A DNA stretch of 64,000 nt, taken from assembly GCA_003222245.1 (NCBI GenBank), contig QHVH01000029.1:1-64000 (forward strand), read 5' to 3'. The notes beneath the pieces are model-generated. The model had not been told where the DNA came from, did not search any database, and worked only from the letters and a program-made list of their open reading frames with translations. This stretch comes from Blastocatellia bacterium AA13. Its GTDB lineage: Bacteria; Acidobacteriota; Blastocatellia; UBA7656. This document shows, in pieces, positions 33,549-43,670 of this stretch. Positions within the stretch are counted from its first letter, which is position 1. Every line of letters begins with the position of its first letter. The translations under genes and the position numbers were made by a program.

Positions 33549-36134
33549 CTATCTCGCGTAATATCCCTTGCGGGCCTTGACCAGAGCATCCGGTTTGACG
33601 GACGCGACTCGCACTCGCCTGTAGCTGCCGTCGCGCTCCGGGTGAGTCGGATAGTAGCCGACGCTGTATACGGTTCGCAGCGCCGCCGCAACCTGATTGT
33701 AGACACCCGCGAGATCGCGAGCCTCTTTGGCGACAAACATCTGGCTCCCGGTCTCCTCGGCCATCTCGTTCAACTGCATTCTTGCCATCTCATAGTCTTG
33801 AGTCGAACCGTTCATTCTCTCGAATACCTCTTCTTCCTCGGTATCGAGATAAACGGGGAACACGAGAATATCGGACTCTTCCATACGCTGCATGAGGCGC
33901 TTGTATGGAACGCGCGACGGAAGATAGAGGCGGCGCTCCTGTTGAAGCGAGTTGTCCACTCCATCCGTCATTACCACGACCGCGTTCCGCTGGCCCTGTG
34001 TTCCGCGGAGCGTGTTGCTCATCGCGAACCACAGCGCTTCATAGAAAGCGGTCCCGCCTTCGGCAACATCGATATTTTTGATTCTGCTCCTGAGCGACTC
34101 ACGGTCGTTGGTGAGCGGAGAAATGACCCGCACGGTCCGAGTAAAAGTGAGCACGGCGACTTTGTCATTTGGTCCGATGACATCGAGAAAGTGCAGGGCT
34201 GCTGCCTTCACTATATTCAGCTTGTCGTGGATCGATCCCGAAAGATCGAGCAGCAGAACCAAATTGAAGGGGGTGTTGGACGATGCGAAGAACTCGACCG
34301 TTTGAGGCTCGTTGTTCTCGAATACGCGAAAGTCTTCGCGTTTGAGGCTTCCGAACGCCTTGCCGCTTCGATCGGTGACGCTTACGTTGAGGTTGACCAG
34401 TGCGGATTCGAGAACCAGCGGCGCTTCGTCGGATCCTGAGTCGGCAGGTCTGGATGCCGCGCTTGATTCCGGCTCAGACGACCGAGCCGGTCTCTCTCTC
34501 TTGAGACTGGGAGGCTCGCCGGCGCGAGCAATTGAAGGAGGATCGTCGGCATCCGCGGTTCCATTCCGAGGGTCTGTTGATGACGGCGATGCATTTCGAG
34601 CCGGCAGCGATTTATCCGAATCGATCTCGTCCCTGCTCGACTTCGCGCGCGGGTTATTTGCGCTGTCGTCGGCATCGTATATCGTTCGCGACTGGGACTG
34701 GCGATCCGCGCTCTTGCCGCTCCGCGAATTCGGAGGAAGGATCTTCACCGAGAGGCCCATCGAGTCATCATCGTATCCGCTCTGCTTTTGATCGCGTTCG
34801 AACGGCCCGCCTTTGGTCGAAGAAGCAGAATTCGCGTTGCGTTTATTGCCGCCGAGCGAAGTGGACGCGCCCTGCCGGTCGGGATAATCGGGAGCATTTT
34901 GATAGCTCGGACGCGGCGGGGAGTCGTGATCCGTATCCTGCGTTCGTTCTATATCGGTCGCCTGAGAAGGCGGGTTTCTGGGAACCGGTCTCAGATTGCC
35001 GTCGCTGTCGTACGTATACTTGGTGTAGTCCATTCCCTGCGAGGAAGGGGACGGACGGTGCGCGTCCTCGCGGCGAGAGACACCGGATGGAATTATCCTG
35101 ACCGAGAGGCCCATGCCATCTTCCGAATTCGAGTCCTGTTTTTGATCGCGCTCAAACGGGCCGCCCTTGGTCTCGCTTGCCGAATTGGATTTTCGTTTGC
35201 CTCCACCGAGCGCCATCGAGTTCGGGTTTGGCTGGCTGAGATCGTCGGGAATATTTACCGCACCCGAGTCGTAAGAACCCTTGTCTTTTGATTTGTCTCG
35301 TCCGGACGATTTCGTAGACGAGCTCGCGGACTTGAATGAATCGATATCCGAATCAGCGGTTCCCGAGGCGGTGCGGCTCGCGGGCATTGCATCCGCGCTG
35401 CCGGGAGCCGCGTTGACTACGAGGGATCGAACATCATTCTTTGCGGCTGCGGAATGAGTCGAATGATCCGCGGCCATAAGGTTGATGTTGCCGGCCTCGC
35501 TGTTGAGAACAATTTGTCCCTTGCCTTGACCGAGCGTACCTTGAAGCCAATGAGAGCCTGACCGGTCCATCGCCTTCAGCGGAATGGCGGACCGAACATT
35601 TCCGCGAGTCGAATGCATCGACACCTGCGCGTCGTCCAATTGCGGGACTGCATATCCAATATTGCCCGTTGTGGTTTGAATCAGCGCTCCCGAGAGCGAG
35701 CCGCTGACGTCGACGGCGGAAGAGCCGCCGGTAATTTCAACGCGGCATTGTCTGGGAACGTAAGCGGTCACATCTATGCGGCCGCCGCGATTGGATTGCT
35801 TGCAATCGACAACAACCATATTTCCGGCGCTCATGAGAACCAACTCAGATGGGTCTATTCGAGCGCTGCCGTCGCCCTTCTTCTCGGCGATCACGCGAAC
35901 CGTCTGCGCATCCCAGGCTCGCACCTGAGTAGCGCCGCGTGCGTTTTCAATTCGAACCGTGCCGCCAATGGGCAATGTGAATGTTTCGACTCGTGTAGCG
36001 GGTTCCTGCGCAATTATTGATTGCACCGCTAAGAAAGAGAGCAACAGGAATGGTAATCGGCTTATGCCGCGCGCGCTCTGTTCAAGTGAGAACCTGCTAG
36101 ACGCGCGCCGCTCGATGGGGGTCAGAGCTTTCAT
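33549..36134 (-). CDS. Secreted VWA protein with DUF4097-like N-terminus
   Basis: The 861-aa product has a hydrophobic N-terminal signal (LPFLLLSFLAVQSIIAQEPA). A DUF4097-like beta-helix adhesin region spans about 50-190 and a long disordered Ser/Asp/Pro region about 220-560. A von Willebrand A domain of the acidobacterial type spans about 590-850, with MIDAS DLSGS in FNLVLLLDLSGSIHD. The disordered part contains a duplicated block of about 40 residues (both copies include TKGGPFERDQKQ and MGLSV). GGAGG stands 7 nt before the ATG. It is probably exported and binds ligands or surfaces. A second VWA gene follows upstream on the same strand. Confidence 0.85.
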   Translation of the reverse strand: MKALTPIERRASSRFSLEQSARGISRLPFLLLSFLAVQSIIAQEPATRVETFTLPIGGTVRIENARGATQVRAWDAQTVRVIAEKKGDGSARIDPSELVLMSAGNMVVVDCKQSNRGGRIDVTAYVPRQCRVEITGGSSAVDVSGSLSGALIQTTTGNIGYAVPQLDDAQVSMHSTRGNVRSAIPLKAMDRSGSHWLQGTLGQGKGQIVLNSEAGNINLMAADHSTHSAAAKNDVRSLVVNAAPGSADAMPASRTASGTADSDIDSFKSASSSTKSSGRDKSKDKGSYDSGAVNIPDDLSQPNPNSMALGGGKRKSNSASETKGGPFERDQKQDSNSEDGMGLSVRIIPSGVSRREDAHRPSPSSQGMDYTKYTYDSDGNLRPVPRNPPSQATDIERTQDTDHDSPPRPSYQNAPDYPDRQGASTSLGGNKRNANSASSTKGGPFERDQKQSGYDDDSMGLSVKILPPNSRSGKSADRQSQSRTIYDADDSANNPRAKSSRDEIDSDKSLPARNASPSSTDPRNGTADADDPPSIARAGEPPSLKRERPARSSEPESSAASRPADSGSDEAPLVLESALVNLNVSVTDRSGKAFGSLKREDFRVFENNEPQTVEFFASSNTPFNLVLLLDLSGSIHDKLNIVKAAALHFLDVIGPNDKVAVLTFTRTVRVISPLTNDRESLRSRIKNIDVAEGGTAFYEALWFAMSNTLRGTQGQRNAVVVMTDGVDNSLQQERRLYLPSRVPYKRLMQRMEESDILVFPVYLDTEEEEVFERMNGSTQDYEMARMQLNEMAEETGSQMFVAKEARDLAGVYNQVAAALRTVYSVGYYPTHPERDGSYRRVRVASVKPDALVKARKGYYAR

Positions 36135-36289
36135 TATGCGCCTCCGAATCTATTGTCTTAGAGAGAGAATGCGCGAATGAATTGATTCTCTTATACGCCG
36201 TGAATCGAGTCAAACATAGTCGATATACCCCACGCAGGTTATCGATTAATGCAGGTGGACAGGCGGCGCTTCCGGGAATTTAAGGAAGA

Positions 36290-38050
36290 CTAATGGCCTT
36301 TTGTTACGTCTCGCGCATCGTAGCCGCGGCGACATCGCACAATTATGTCCGGTCGATTGGGCACGTGAACGCGAAGCGCTCGATAACCGCCGTTTGAGAG
36401 CGCGTTGGTGGGATAGTAACTGATCACATAAACGTGACGGAGTTCTTCGGCTATCTGCCTTGCAAGGCGCGAGAGGTCGTGGACGCCTTGAGCGTCATAG
36501 ACAGGGCCGCCGCCGGCGGCTGCAACATCGGACATGAAATCACCAGCCGCGCGGCCGCGGCGACGCTGCGGAGGGAATGCCGCCGCCGAACTCACGCCCG
36601 CGGGCCCAGTAGAAGTATGGTTGAGATTAAAGTGTCCGCCCGGGCGGCGCGGCCAAGGCCATGGAAAAGGAAAGGGTAAAGGAAGCGGATTTCTAGTTCG
36701 AGGGAAGGGCCATGGCAAGTTGTTCCCTCCTCCCGCGCCGGCCGAACCGCTGCCGGGATATCGCAGGCCGTAGACCAGGACTTCGGATTCGGAAACGGCG
36801 CTCACTGCATCGTCATAGCTCGCGTGAGAGCTCGTAGTGTCTTCGCCGTCAGAGAACAGTATCAACGCCTTTCGGCCCTCGACTCCCGTCATTCTTCTGG
36901 TGACGGTGTCATAGACGGCTTCGTAGACGCTCGTGCCCGATCCTGTGTGCGCCTCCTGAATAGCGTATTCCAATGTGCGCCGGTCGCTCGTGAAGTCGGT
37001 CAGAAATCGAACGCGGCGATCGAACGATACCACCATAACGCGATCCTGCGGACGAAGCTGGCGGATGAATTCGAGCGCTGCGTCTTGAATATCCGAGAGA
37101 TTACCGGAGACGCTGGGGCTCACGTCCAGGAGCAGCGCGACACTGAAGGGCACTTCTTCGCTCGAGAAAAACGCGACTTCCTGTTTGACGCCGTCTTCAT
37201 ACAAGTCGAAGTCGCGCTGAGATAGCTTGGGGATATACCTGCCGTTGCGATCGCTTACAAGAAGCGGAATATTGACAAGGGTAGAGCTCAACTTCACGGT
37301 ATCGTCGGAGCCGGATCCCGAGGGCGATGGATCAGATCTTCGAGGAGAGTTCGTCTGATCGCCGTTCTCTTGACGCGGGCGATCTTCGGCAGGCGTCGTA
37401 GACGAAGGCGAGCGCTTCAATACGGGGCGTTCACGCTCCTGCGACTGAGGCGCGGATGAAGGCTCGCGTTTTAGGACCGGCGGTTCCCTCCCATCTCGCG
37501 GCCGGGTTGCCGGAGGCAGATCATAAGAGCTGTCGCTTGGACCAGATCGGTCGTTTGAACGGGGGGCGGGATCCGCGGTAGTGCGGTCATCCGCTCCAGT
37601 ACGGCTACGCGGTTCGGTCGACGTGGAAGAGATGCGAGGAGTCGAACGCCGGGAAGAGCCCCGATTCTCGCTCCCAGTCGATGTCTCCACGGACGGTCTG
37701 TCGAAAGGAGGCGGTTCAGCAGTCGATTTGTCCTGAACCGGAACCCGGTCTTCGACTTCGCGCCTGGAGCGATCGGGGTCTCTGGTCGTATCTCCCGCTT
37801 TCGGATTTGCTGGGCCGCCGCCCGCTTTTTCGCTGCTTGAATCACCTGAGGTCGGGCGCGAGTCGTCGGAGTTTTGATTTTCCGGCGTGGGCACGCCGTT
37901 TTTACCGCGTCGAGGCGACTGGGCTTGACCCGTCTGGCCGCAAACCGGTTGACCCGACATCATCAAGAGAGCCGAGATGAGTCCGATGGCAAGAAAGGAG
38001 CGAGAACTGCTCTGGCGAATTAGAATCATACGCCGATTGGTCGAAAACAT
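36290..38050 (-). CDS. Secreted VWA-domain protein
   Basis: This product of about 586 aa has a signal peptide (FLAIGLISALLMMSGQPVCG). A long Ser/Pro/Arg-rich disordered region spans about 45-260 with PPVLKREPSS-type repeats. A VWA domain has the MIDAS DVSPS in FSVALLLDVSPSVSG and ends in RHVYVISYYPTN. It is of the same acidobacterial VWA family as its neighbour. A Pro/Arg/Phe-rich loop (WPFPRTRNPLPLPFPFPWPW) is inserted in the domain. I use the ATG 38050; the frame also offers a TTG at 38065 and an ATG at 38029. Confidence 0.82.
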   Translation of the reverse strand: MFSTNRRMILIRQSSSRSFLAIGLISALLMMSGQPVCGQTGQAQSPRRGKNGVPTPENQNSDDSRPTSGDSSSEKAGGGPANPKAGDTTRDPDRSRREVEDRVPVQDKSTAEPPPFDRPSVETSTGSENRGSSRRSTPRISSTSTEPRSRTGADDRTTADPAPRSNDRSGPSDSSYDLPPATRPRDGREPPVLKREPSSAPQSQERERPVLKRSPSSTTPAEDRPRQENGDQTNSPRRSDPSPSGSGSDDTVKLSSTLVNIPLLVSDRNGRYIPKLSQRDFDLYEDGVKQEVAFFSSEEVPFSVALLLDVSPSVSGNLSDIQDAALEFIRQLRPQDRVMVVSFDRRVRFLTDFTSDRRTLEYAIQEAHTGSGTSVYEAVYDTVTRRMTGVEGRKALILFSDGEDTTSSHASYDDAVSAVSESEVLVYGLRYPGSGSAGAGGGNNLPWPFPRTRNPLPLPFPFPWPWPRRPGGHFNLNHTSTGPAGVSSAAAFPPQRRRGRAAGDFMSDVAAAGGGPVYDAQGVHDLSRLARQIAEELRHVYVISYYPTNALSNGGYRALRVHVPNRPDIIVRCRRGYDARDVTKGH

Positions 38051-38341
38051 TAGCCGGGCCCTCAAAACAGGACAGGAAACGCTAAATCTTAACTAGAACA
38101 AGAAATCAGAGTGTGAGGTATCGGAGAATCTACCAGTTCTGGCGCTGCACGAAAACCCCGGCTTGTGATGCTGACCGCGAAGGGCGCGTGGCCCGTCGCG
38201 CAGGGACTTTTGCAAAAAGGCCCATGGTATTTAGAACATAGCTGTCAAGCCGGACACACGAGGATCGTCCGCTTGCCTCGGTCCAATCGATGGGGTAAAA
38301 AAGAACGAGCGACAGAGATTTCATCGGCAGGCAAAGAGATC

Positions 38342-38690
38342 ATGACGGAGAAACTGAGGGAACTTGATACAGTCGAAGATTTGGACGCGGCAATCGCCGA
38401 GTCTCACAATAAGACGGTTCTCGTATTCAAGCACAGCACGACCTGTCCTATTAGCCTGAGCCTTTCGCGAATTCGAGAGTTTTCTCCTTGAAGCGAATCC
38501 AGCTACAACCTACACGCTCATCACAGTCCAGCGAAGCAGACAAGTTTCGAACGAAGCGGCAGCCCGTCTGAGCGTGCCTCACGAGAGTCCACAAGCTATT
38601 CTGATACGGAATGGACGGCCTGTTTGGAATGCATCGCACTTCGAGATTACGCAGGCATCCCTGATTCAGGCAGTTGCTGAAGCGGGCTGA
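38342..38690 (+). pseudogene. YtxJ-type monothiol bacilliredoxin gene, frameshifted
   Basis: The first frame reads MTEKLRELDTVEDLDAAIAE and then VLVFKHSTTCPISLS, the start of the YtxJ/BrxB-like family with its TCPIS active site. It then ends at 38491. The next frame (codons from 38460) continues the same protein without a gap, AFREFESFLLEANPATTYTL, then VSNEAAARLSVPHESPQAIL and WNASHFEIT, to the stop at 38690. A loss of two bases near 38459-38462 explains the change. The reader should treat it as one broken gene or as a sequence error. It would act in bacillithiol redox control. Confidence 0.8.
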
Positions 38691-38841
38691 CGACTCCGAC
38701 AACCGCAAATAAACCGGCGCCGATAAACAGGCTTTGCGATCGACCGATTCCTCTGAAACCGCGGGCGCTTTGTGTATGTTTATATCGCGGTGATAAGATA
38801 AACACGCCAGCGGGTCCTGCCTCGCAGCACGGAGAAGGCTT

Positions 38842-39579
38842 ATGAAGGAATGCCCCGTCTGTAGCGAATCATTTCCAAACGAACTCAGATTCTGCGATAT
38901 CGATGGTACTCGCCTCATTAGAAAAGGCGACGGAGGCGAGCCGCGAGGACGGTTGTGGTCCCTGCTCGGAGCCGGATTGCTCGTCGGAGCGCTCGTAATA
39001 ACCGGCGCCACAATCTTCTTTTTTCCAAAGACCCGAAATACTCCCGCAGCGCCGATCACTACATCTTCCGGAAGCGTAACTCCTCCTCGGGCGACGACAC
39101 CTTCAGAGACAGCCGAGAAAGCCGCCTCGACCGAGGTTGCGGAGCAAGCTCCGTCTCGCGACGATCTCAAGCCTGCCGGCGCTGCTAGAACATTGCCGGA
39201 TGGCAGCACGGTTCAACCGAAGCGGAAGGACGCCAATCCGTCGGAGACGACCGACGAGACAGCCGGCGCTGATTCGAACCCGAAGGCGGCGCCGAAACCG
39301 GATCAATCGGACGAAAAGCCCGATCATACGGCCGGCGGTAACAAAACCGCGGAACCCGCGCCGGTAAAAGCCGGCCCGAGCGATTCGGCGGCTGCCAGGC
39401 CGCCCAATCCTGCTCCAGCCAAAGAAACCGCTTCAAAGAACGAGGCGTCTACGGCCGATCCAAAGAAGGATCCGAAGCGGGCGGCCAAAGCAGGCGACAA
39501 GGATCCAAACAGCAACAAGAAAGACGAAAAGAAGGGCGGGTTTTTCCGGGTATTCAAGAAAATATTTGGAAAGAACTGA
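38842..39579 (+). CDS. Zinc-ribbon, single-helix membrane protein with disordered tail
   Basis: The 245-aa product starts with a treble-Cys motif (MKECPVCSESFPNELRFCDI). One membrane helix follows at about 47-68 (GAGLLVGALVITGATIFFF). The tail of about 175 residues is rich in Ala, Pro, Lys and Asp and ends in a basic KKGGFFRVFKKIFGKN. The N-terminal motif is shared with the protein at 43744-44826 on the opposite strand. The tail is probably extracytoplasmic and unstructured. Confidence 0.7.
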   Translation: MKECPVCSESFPNELRFCDIDGTRLIRKGDGGEPRGRLWSLLGAGLLVGALVITGATIFFFPKTRNTPAAPITTSSGSVTPPRATTPSETAEKAASTEVAEQAPSRDDLKPAGAARTLPDGSTVQPKRKDANPSETTDETAGADSNPKAAPKPDQSDEKPDHTAGGNKTAEPAPVKAGPSDSAAARPPNPAPAKETASKNEASTADPKKDPKRAAKAGDKDPNSNKKDEKKGGFFRVFKKIFGKN

Positions 39580-40088
39580 TTTGTCGCTGTTGAGCCCATA
39601 TCCCTATTCGCTGTGCTCGCCGAAACCCACACACACAATATCTTGTACTTTTTGATTGACAGAGCGGAGTGCTTGGAGTAGACTTCAGCCCACCTAAAAA
39701 GCAGGACAGCTCGCTGTTTTTGAGTTTCAGACCAGACCTGAACTCGAAACCTGAGTGGGATTCAGTTGATGATTGCAGGGGGAGTTTCTCCTCACCGTAG
39801 CATCGAGCATTTCTCAAGGGAGAGCATTTCTCACGGGAAATCGCTAGTGTGGAGTAGTGACATTTAAGCAGATCCTTTAATACGACCCGGCTGTGCAGGA
39901 AGACTCAGGCCGGGTTGCAAAGTCTAATCAGGGAACGCGAACGATTAACTCATCATCGCTTATGGTGGATATGGTGTCGACAGAGCTGCTTCTGAGCACG
40001 CAGGGAGTGGAAACCTCTTCTTTCGATAAACCAACTGCCCGGAAAAATAAGTTAAAATAGTAAGTCAAACAGATGGAAAGGGGACAGG
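39580..40088. other. Long upstream region of nrdJ
   Basis: No coding region is supported in these 509 bp. A 12-nt direct repeat GAGCATTTCTCA lies at 39805 and 39822. A stem ACCCGGC (39885-39891) / GCCGGGT (39909-39915) encloses TGTGCAGGAAGACTCAG. I do not find the cobalamin riboswitch box here. The length and the stem suggest an untranslated leader with possible control of the ribonucleotide reductase. Confidence 0.4.
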
Positions 40089-42767
40089 ATGAGCAGCCGA
40101 TCTATTGGTGATCTTCGGGATGAATCAGCGGCCGGAAGGAAGCCGGGACTGGATGACGCGATTTCGACTGCGCCGGACGCGGATCTTCGGTCGGCGAGAA
40201 GAGAGACAAACGAACTCAACGAGCTCGGGCAAAAGATATTCCTCGACAGGTACGCTCTGAAAGACATGACCAAACGTACGCTCTCCGTGGGCGATATGGT
40301 CATAGTTTGTGTCGATGTAAAAACCGGACAGCGTGAAATAGGCGCCGTGAGAAAGATAAACGCGGGCCGTGTGAACGTCGAGCTGCGCGACGGATCCGAA
40401 ATAGATTGTCTTTCCGAACACGTCTCGAAGCCAATAGAAACCGATCCCGAACAGATGATGGAGCGCGTCGCTCGCGGAATAGCCGCCGTCGAAGGCGATC
40501 GCGCCGATGAGTGGTATGAGAACTTCCGATGGCTGCTCAATGGTTGGAAATTTGTACCTGCCGGGAGGATCCTGACCGCCGCCGGAACCGATCAACAGCT
40601 AACATTCTATAACTGCTATGTGATTCCATCTCCCAAGGATTCACGGCGCGGCATAGTCGAGACGCTGTCGCAGATGATGGAAATAATGTCTCGCGGCGGC
40701 GGAGTCGGCATCAACGTCAGCAGTCTGCGGCCGCGTCATTCCTATGTAAAAGGCGTCAATGGCCGTTCCTCGGGCTCGGTTTCGTGGGGCGCGCTATATT
40801 CATTTGTCACCGGATTGATCGAACAGGGAGGATCGAGGCGCGGAGCATTGATGCTCATTCTGAACTGCTGGCATCCCGATGTTATGGAGTTCATCGGCTC
40901 CAAACGCGAGGCGGGAAAGATAACCAATGCCAACATATCGGTGGGAATAACCGATGCATTCATGGACGCGGTGCATAACGACGCGGATTGGGATCTGATC
41001 TTCCCGGATCCCGCCGACCCGGACTACGAGCAGGCATGGGACGGGAATCTCGACAAGTGGCTGGCCGCCGGAAAGAAGACCGTCGTTCACAGGACTCTGA
41101 AAGCCAGGCATATATGGGACTCCATCATTGAATCGGCGTGGACCTCCGCGGAACCCGGAGTCTTTTTTCTCGAGCGGGCCAACCGGATGTCGAATTCGTG
41201 GTATTACGATTCGGGTTATCTCGGATGCACCAACCCGTGCGGCGAACAGCCGCTGCCCGGCTACGGGGTCTGCAACCTCGGAGCAATCAATCTTGCCAAG
41301 TTCGTCCGCGGCGGCGACGTGGCCTGGGACGATCTCGGAAGGGCTGTTCGCTATGCCGTACGATTCCTGGACAATGTTATAGACGCAACCCCCTACTTTT
41401 TCGATCAGAACTACGTTCAGCAAAAATCCGAGCGGCGCGTCGGGCTCAATACCATGGGTCTTGCGGAGATGATGATCCGGCTCGGCATAAGGTATGGAAG
41501 CGAAGAATCCACGAAGTTCATAGATCGGCTCTATAGCTTTGTGGCAACCGAAGCCTATCACTCGTCGGCCGACATAGCCGCTGAAAAAGGCCCCTTTCCG
41601 CTCTTCGAAGCGGATCAATTCCTTGAATCAGGCTATATGCGCGGCATGCCCGACGACGTTCGCGGAGCCGTTCGCGACAAAGGGATTCGGAATGTCACTC
41701 TGTTGACTCAGGCGCCGAACGGCACGATCGGCACGATGGTCGGTACATCCACGGGCATCGAGCCGTTTTACCACTGGAGCTATTTCAGGAAGTCGCGGCT
41801 GGGCAAACATGAAGAGAGGGTAAAGGTGATGGAGGAGTGGCAGCAGGCGCATCAAGGCGAATCGCTGCCCGGCTACTTCGTCACCGCAATGGATCTCGCA
41901 CCCGAAGAACACGTGACCGTGCAAGCGGCGATTCAGCGGTGGGTGGACTCGTCGATTTCCAAGACCTGCAACCTGCCGAAGTCCTACACGGTAGATCAGA
42001 CGCGCGAAATCTACGAGCTGTTATACAGGAGCGGTTGCAAAGGTGGAACGATCTATCGCGACGGCTCGCGCGATGTGCAGGTTCTGAGTCTGAAGGAGGA
42101 GCCGGCCGAGACGAAATCGCACGAAACTAAGGCGGTCGCGCAGCCGCTCGAGGATCAAGAAGATCGCAAAGTTTCTCGGCCCGAGCCGCCTCAAGCAGAC
42201 AGCGCGCTAGTCCTGACCGAAGTCGGGCTTCAACCCAAGGTGCGACCGAGGCCTTACAAGCGCCGCGGGTATACGGTCAGCAAAGCCACGCCCTCAGGCA
42301 CCGCCCACATAACGATGAACGAGGACGAGGAGGGTGAGCCGTTCGAGGTATTTCTCGAGATTGGCAAGGCAGGCTCCGATCTTAAGGCTATGGCCGAGGC
42401 AATGGGCCGGCTTATGTCGCTCATTTTGAGGATGGCCTCTCCGGTGTCGCCCGTTGAGCGAGTAAACGAGATCGTAAAGCAGATTAGCGGAATCGGCGGC
42501 GCTCGGTCTTTGGGATTCGGCAAGCGCCGCGTGCTCTCGCTCCCGGACGCGGTTGGCCAGGCGCTTTCGGAAAATTATCAAGGAGTCAGTTACGGAACCG
42601 AGGAAGCGGGGCAGGGAGCAGAGATGGGTACGGCAAGCGTACAGGCGCAGAAGCCCGCCGCCGGTTTATTGGCCTACGCTGATTTGTGTCCGAGCTGCGG
42701 AGACGTGGCCTTCGTTCGCGTGGAAGGATGTCAGACCTGCCACGGATGTGGTTACTCCGAGTGTTGA
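40089..42767 (+). CDS. nrdJ: Vitamin B12-dependent ribonucleotide reductase, class II
   Basis: This 892-aa enzyme reduces ribonucleotides to deoxyribonucleotides with adenosylcobalamin. Landmarks are the substrate-site cysteine C176 (LTFYNCYVIP), SRGGGVGINVSSLRPR, the NPCGEQPLPGYGVCNLG loop with C384 and E386, and APNGTIGTMVGTSTGIEP. The C-terminal part (from about 740) includes an extra domain and ends with a zinc-binding segment, CPSCGD then CQTCHGCGYSEC, typical of the long NrdJ form. GAAAGGGGACAGG precedes the ATG. A strong terminator follows. Confidence 0.96.
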   Translation: MSSRSIGDLRDESAAGRKPGLDDAISTAPDADLRSARRETNELNELGQKIFLDRYALKDMTKRTLSVGDMVIVCVDVKTGQREIGAVRKINAGRVNVELRDGSEIDCLSEHVSKPIETDPEQMMERVARGIAAVEGDRADEWYENFRWLLNGWKFVPAGRILTAAGTDQQLTFYNCYVIPSPKDSRRGIVETLSQMMEIMSRGGGVGINVSSLRPRHSYVKGVNGRSSGSVSWGALYSFVTGLIEQGGSRRGALMLILNCWHPDVMEFIGSKREAGKITNANISVGITDAFMDAVHNDADWDLIFPDPADPDYEQAWDGNLDKWLAAGKKTVVHRTLKARHIWDSIIESAWTSAEPGVFFLERANRMSNSWYYDSGYLGCTNPCGEQPLPGYGVCNLGAINLAKFVRGGDVAWDDLGRAVRYAVRFLDNVIDATPYFFDQNYVQQKSERRVGLNTMGLAEMMIRLGIRYGSEESTKFIDRLYSFVATEAYHSSADIAAEKGPFPLFEADQFLESGYMRGMPDDVRGAVRDKGIRNVTLLTQAPNGTIGTMVGTSTGIEPFYHWSYFRKSRLGKHEERVKVMEEWQQAHQGESLPGYFVTAMDLAPEEHVTVQAAIQRWVDSSISKTCNLPKSYTVDQTREIYELLYRSGCKGGTIYRDGSRDVQVLSLKEEPAETKSHETKAVAQPLEDQEDRKVSRPEPPQADSALVLTEVGLQPKVRPRPYKRRGYTVSKATPSGTAHITMNEDEEGEPFEVFLEIGKAGSDLKAMAEAMGRLMSLILRMASPVSPVERVNEIVKQISGIGGARSLGFGKRRVLSLPDAVGQALSENYQGVSYGTEEAGQGAEMGTASVQAQKPAAGLLAYADLCPSCGDVAFVRVEGCQTCHGCGYSEC

Positions 42768-42793
42768 AAAGTTTGCTATGTCCGCCCCCAACG

Positions 42794-42829
42794 AAAAGGG
42801 GCGAGCGCTTATTGCGCTCGCCCCTTTTT
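42794..42829 (+). terminator. Rho-independent terminator of nrdJ
   Basis: AAAAGGGGCGAGCGC pairs with GCGCTCGCCCCTTTT around a TTATT loop, followed by TA. It lies about 30 bp after the nrdJ stop. It is the strongest terminator in the window. Confidence 0.93.
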
Positions 42830-42991
42830 ACCTTTAGAGCGACGAAGAATCAGGTGTTGGATAGGCAGGATCAAATATCCAAGCGCCTGTCTGTTCGGGT
42901 CTCGATTAGGACTACGTAAGAAGTTCGTCTATCAACGATCTTATATGCGATAATCAGCCGCTCACACAACTCCCGAAAGGAAACACGACAG

Positions 42992-43624
42992 ATGAAGAGA
43001 ATGTTCGGTCCCATTCTGGCGACAATGTTTATAACACTAGCTTGCGCGACGGCTAACGCGCAGACGCTGTCCCAGGCGGACCGCGATCGCGCACTGAAAT
43101 ATCTGGATTCTACAAGCGCAACTCTGGTCGCCTCCACTAAAGGGCTGACCGACGCGCAATGGAACTTCCAGGCAAATCCTTTCAAATGGTCCATTGCTCA
43201 GGTGCTGGAGCATATAGCTGCGTCTGAAGACCTCCTGCGAGGCATCCTGGAGGATCGCGTACTGAAGGCGCCGCCGGCGCCCGAGCGAGACATCAAGCAG
43301 CTCGACGATAAAGTGTTAGCCACAATTCCCGACCGCACGATCAAAGCGACGGCGCCTGCTCCGCTGCGGCCGACGAATCGTTTCGGCTCGCCCGATGCGG
43401 CGTTGAAGCACTTTCTCGAAAGCCGCGCCAAAACAATTGAGCTATTGAAAACGAGGGATGACTTGCGTGCTCACGCGGTCGACTCCGCGTTGTTGGGAGG
43501 CAAGCTCGACGGCTACGAGTTTGTGCTGTTCATCGCGGCACACAGCGAACGACACACAAAGCAGCTCAATGAAGTCAAAACGGACGCAAAGTATCCGAAG
43601 AGCGAAGCGCTCCTGCCCAGATAA
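42992..43624 (+). CDS. DinB-family secreted protein
   Basis: The 210-aa product has a signal peptide (ATMFITLACATANAQ). A DinB four-helix fold follows: GLTDAQWNFQANPFKWSIAQ, VLEHIAASEDLL, and ending VLFIAAHSERHTKQLNEVK. The histidines at these places are the usual metal ligands (H in LEHIA; H-x3-H in AHSERH). DinB proteins often act as thiol-dependent metal transferases, but the substrate is unknown. A paralogue lies at 51753. GAAAGGA precedes the ATG. Confidence 0.88.
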   Translation: MKRMFGPILATMFITLACATANAQTLSQADRDRALKYLDSTSATLVASTKGLTDAQWNFQANPFKWSIAQVLEHIAASEDLLRGILEDRVLKAPPAPERDIKQLDDKVLATIPDRTIKATAPAPLRPTNRFGSPDAALKHFLESRAKTIELLKTRDDLRAHAVDSALLGGKLDGYEFVLFIAAHSERHTKQLNEVKTDAKYPKSEALLPR

Positions 43625-43670
43625 GAGCTTTGATCCGGTCTCTGAAGTAATCGGAGTTTTTGTGTAGAGC

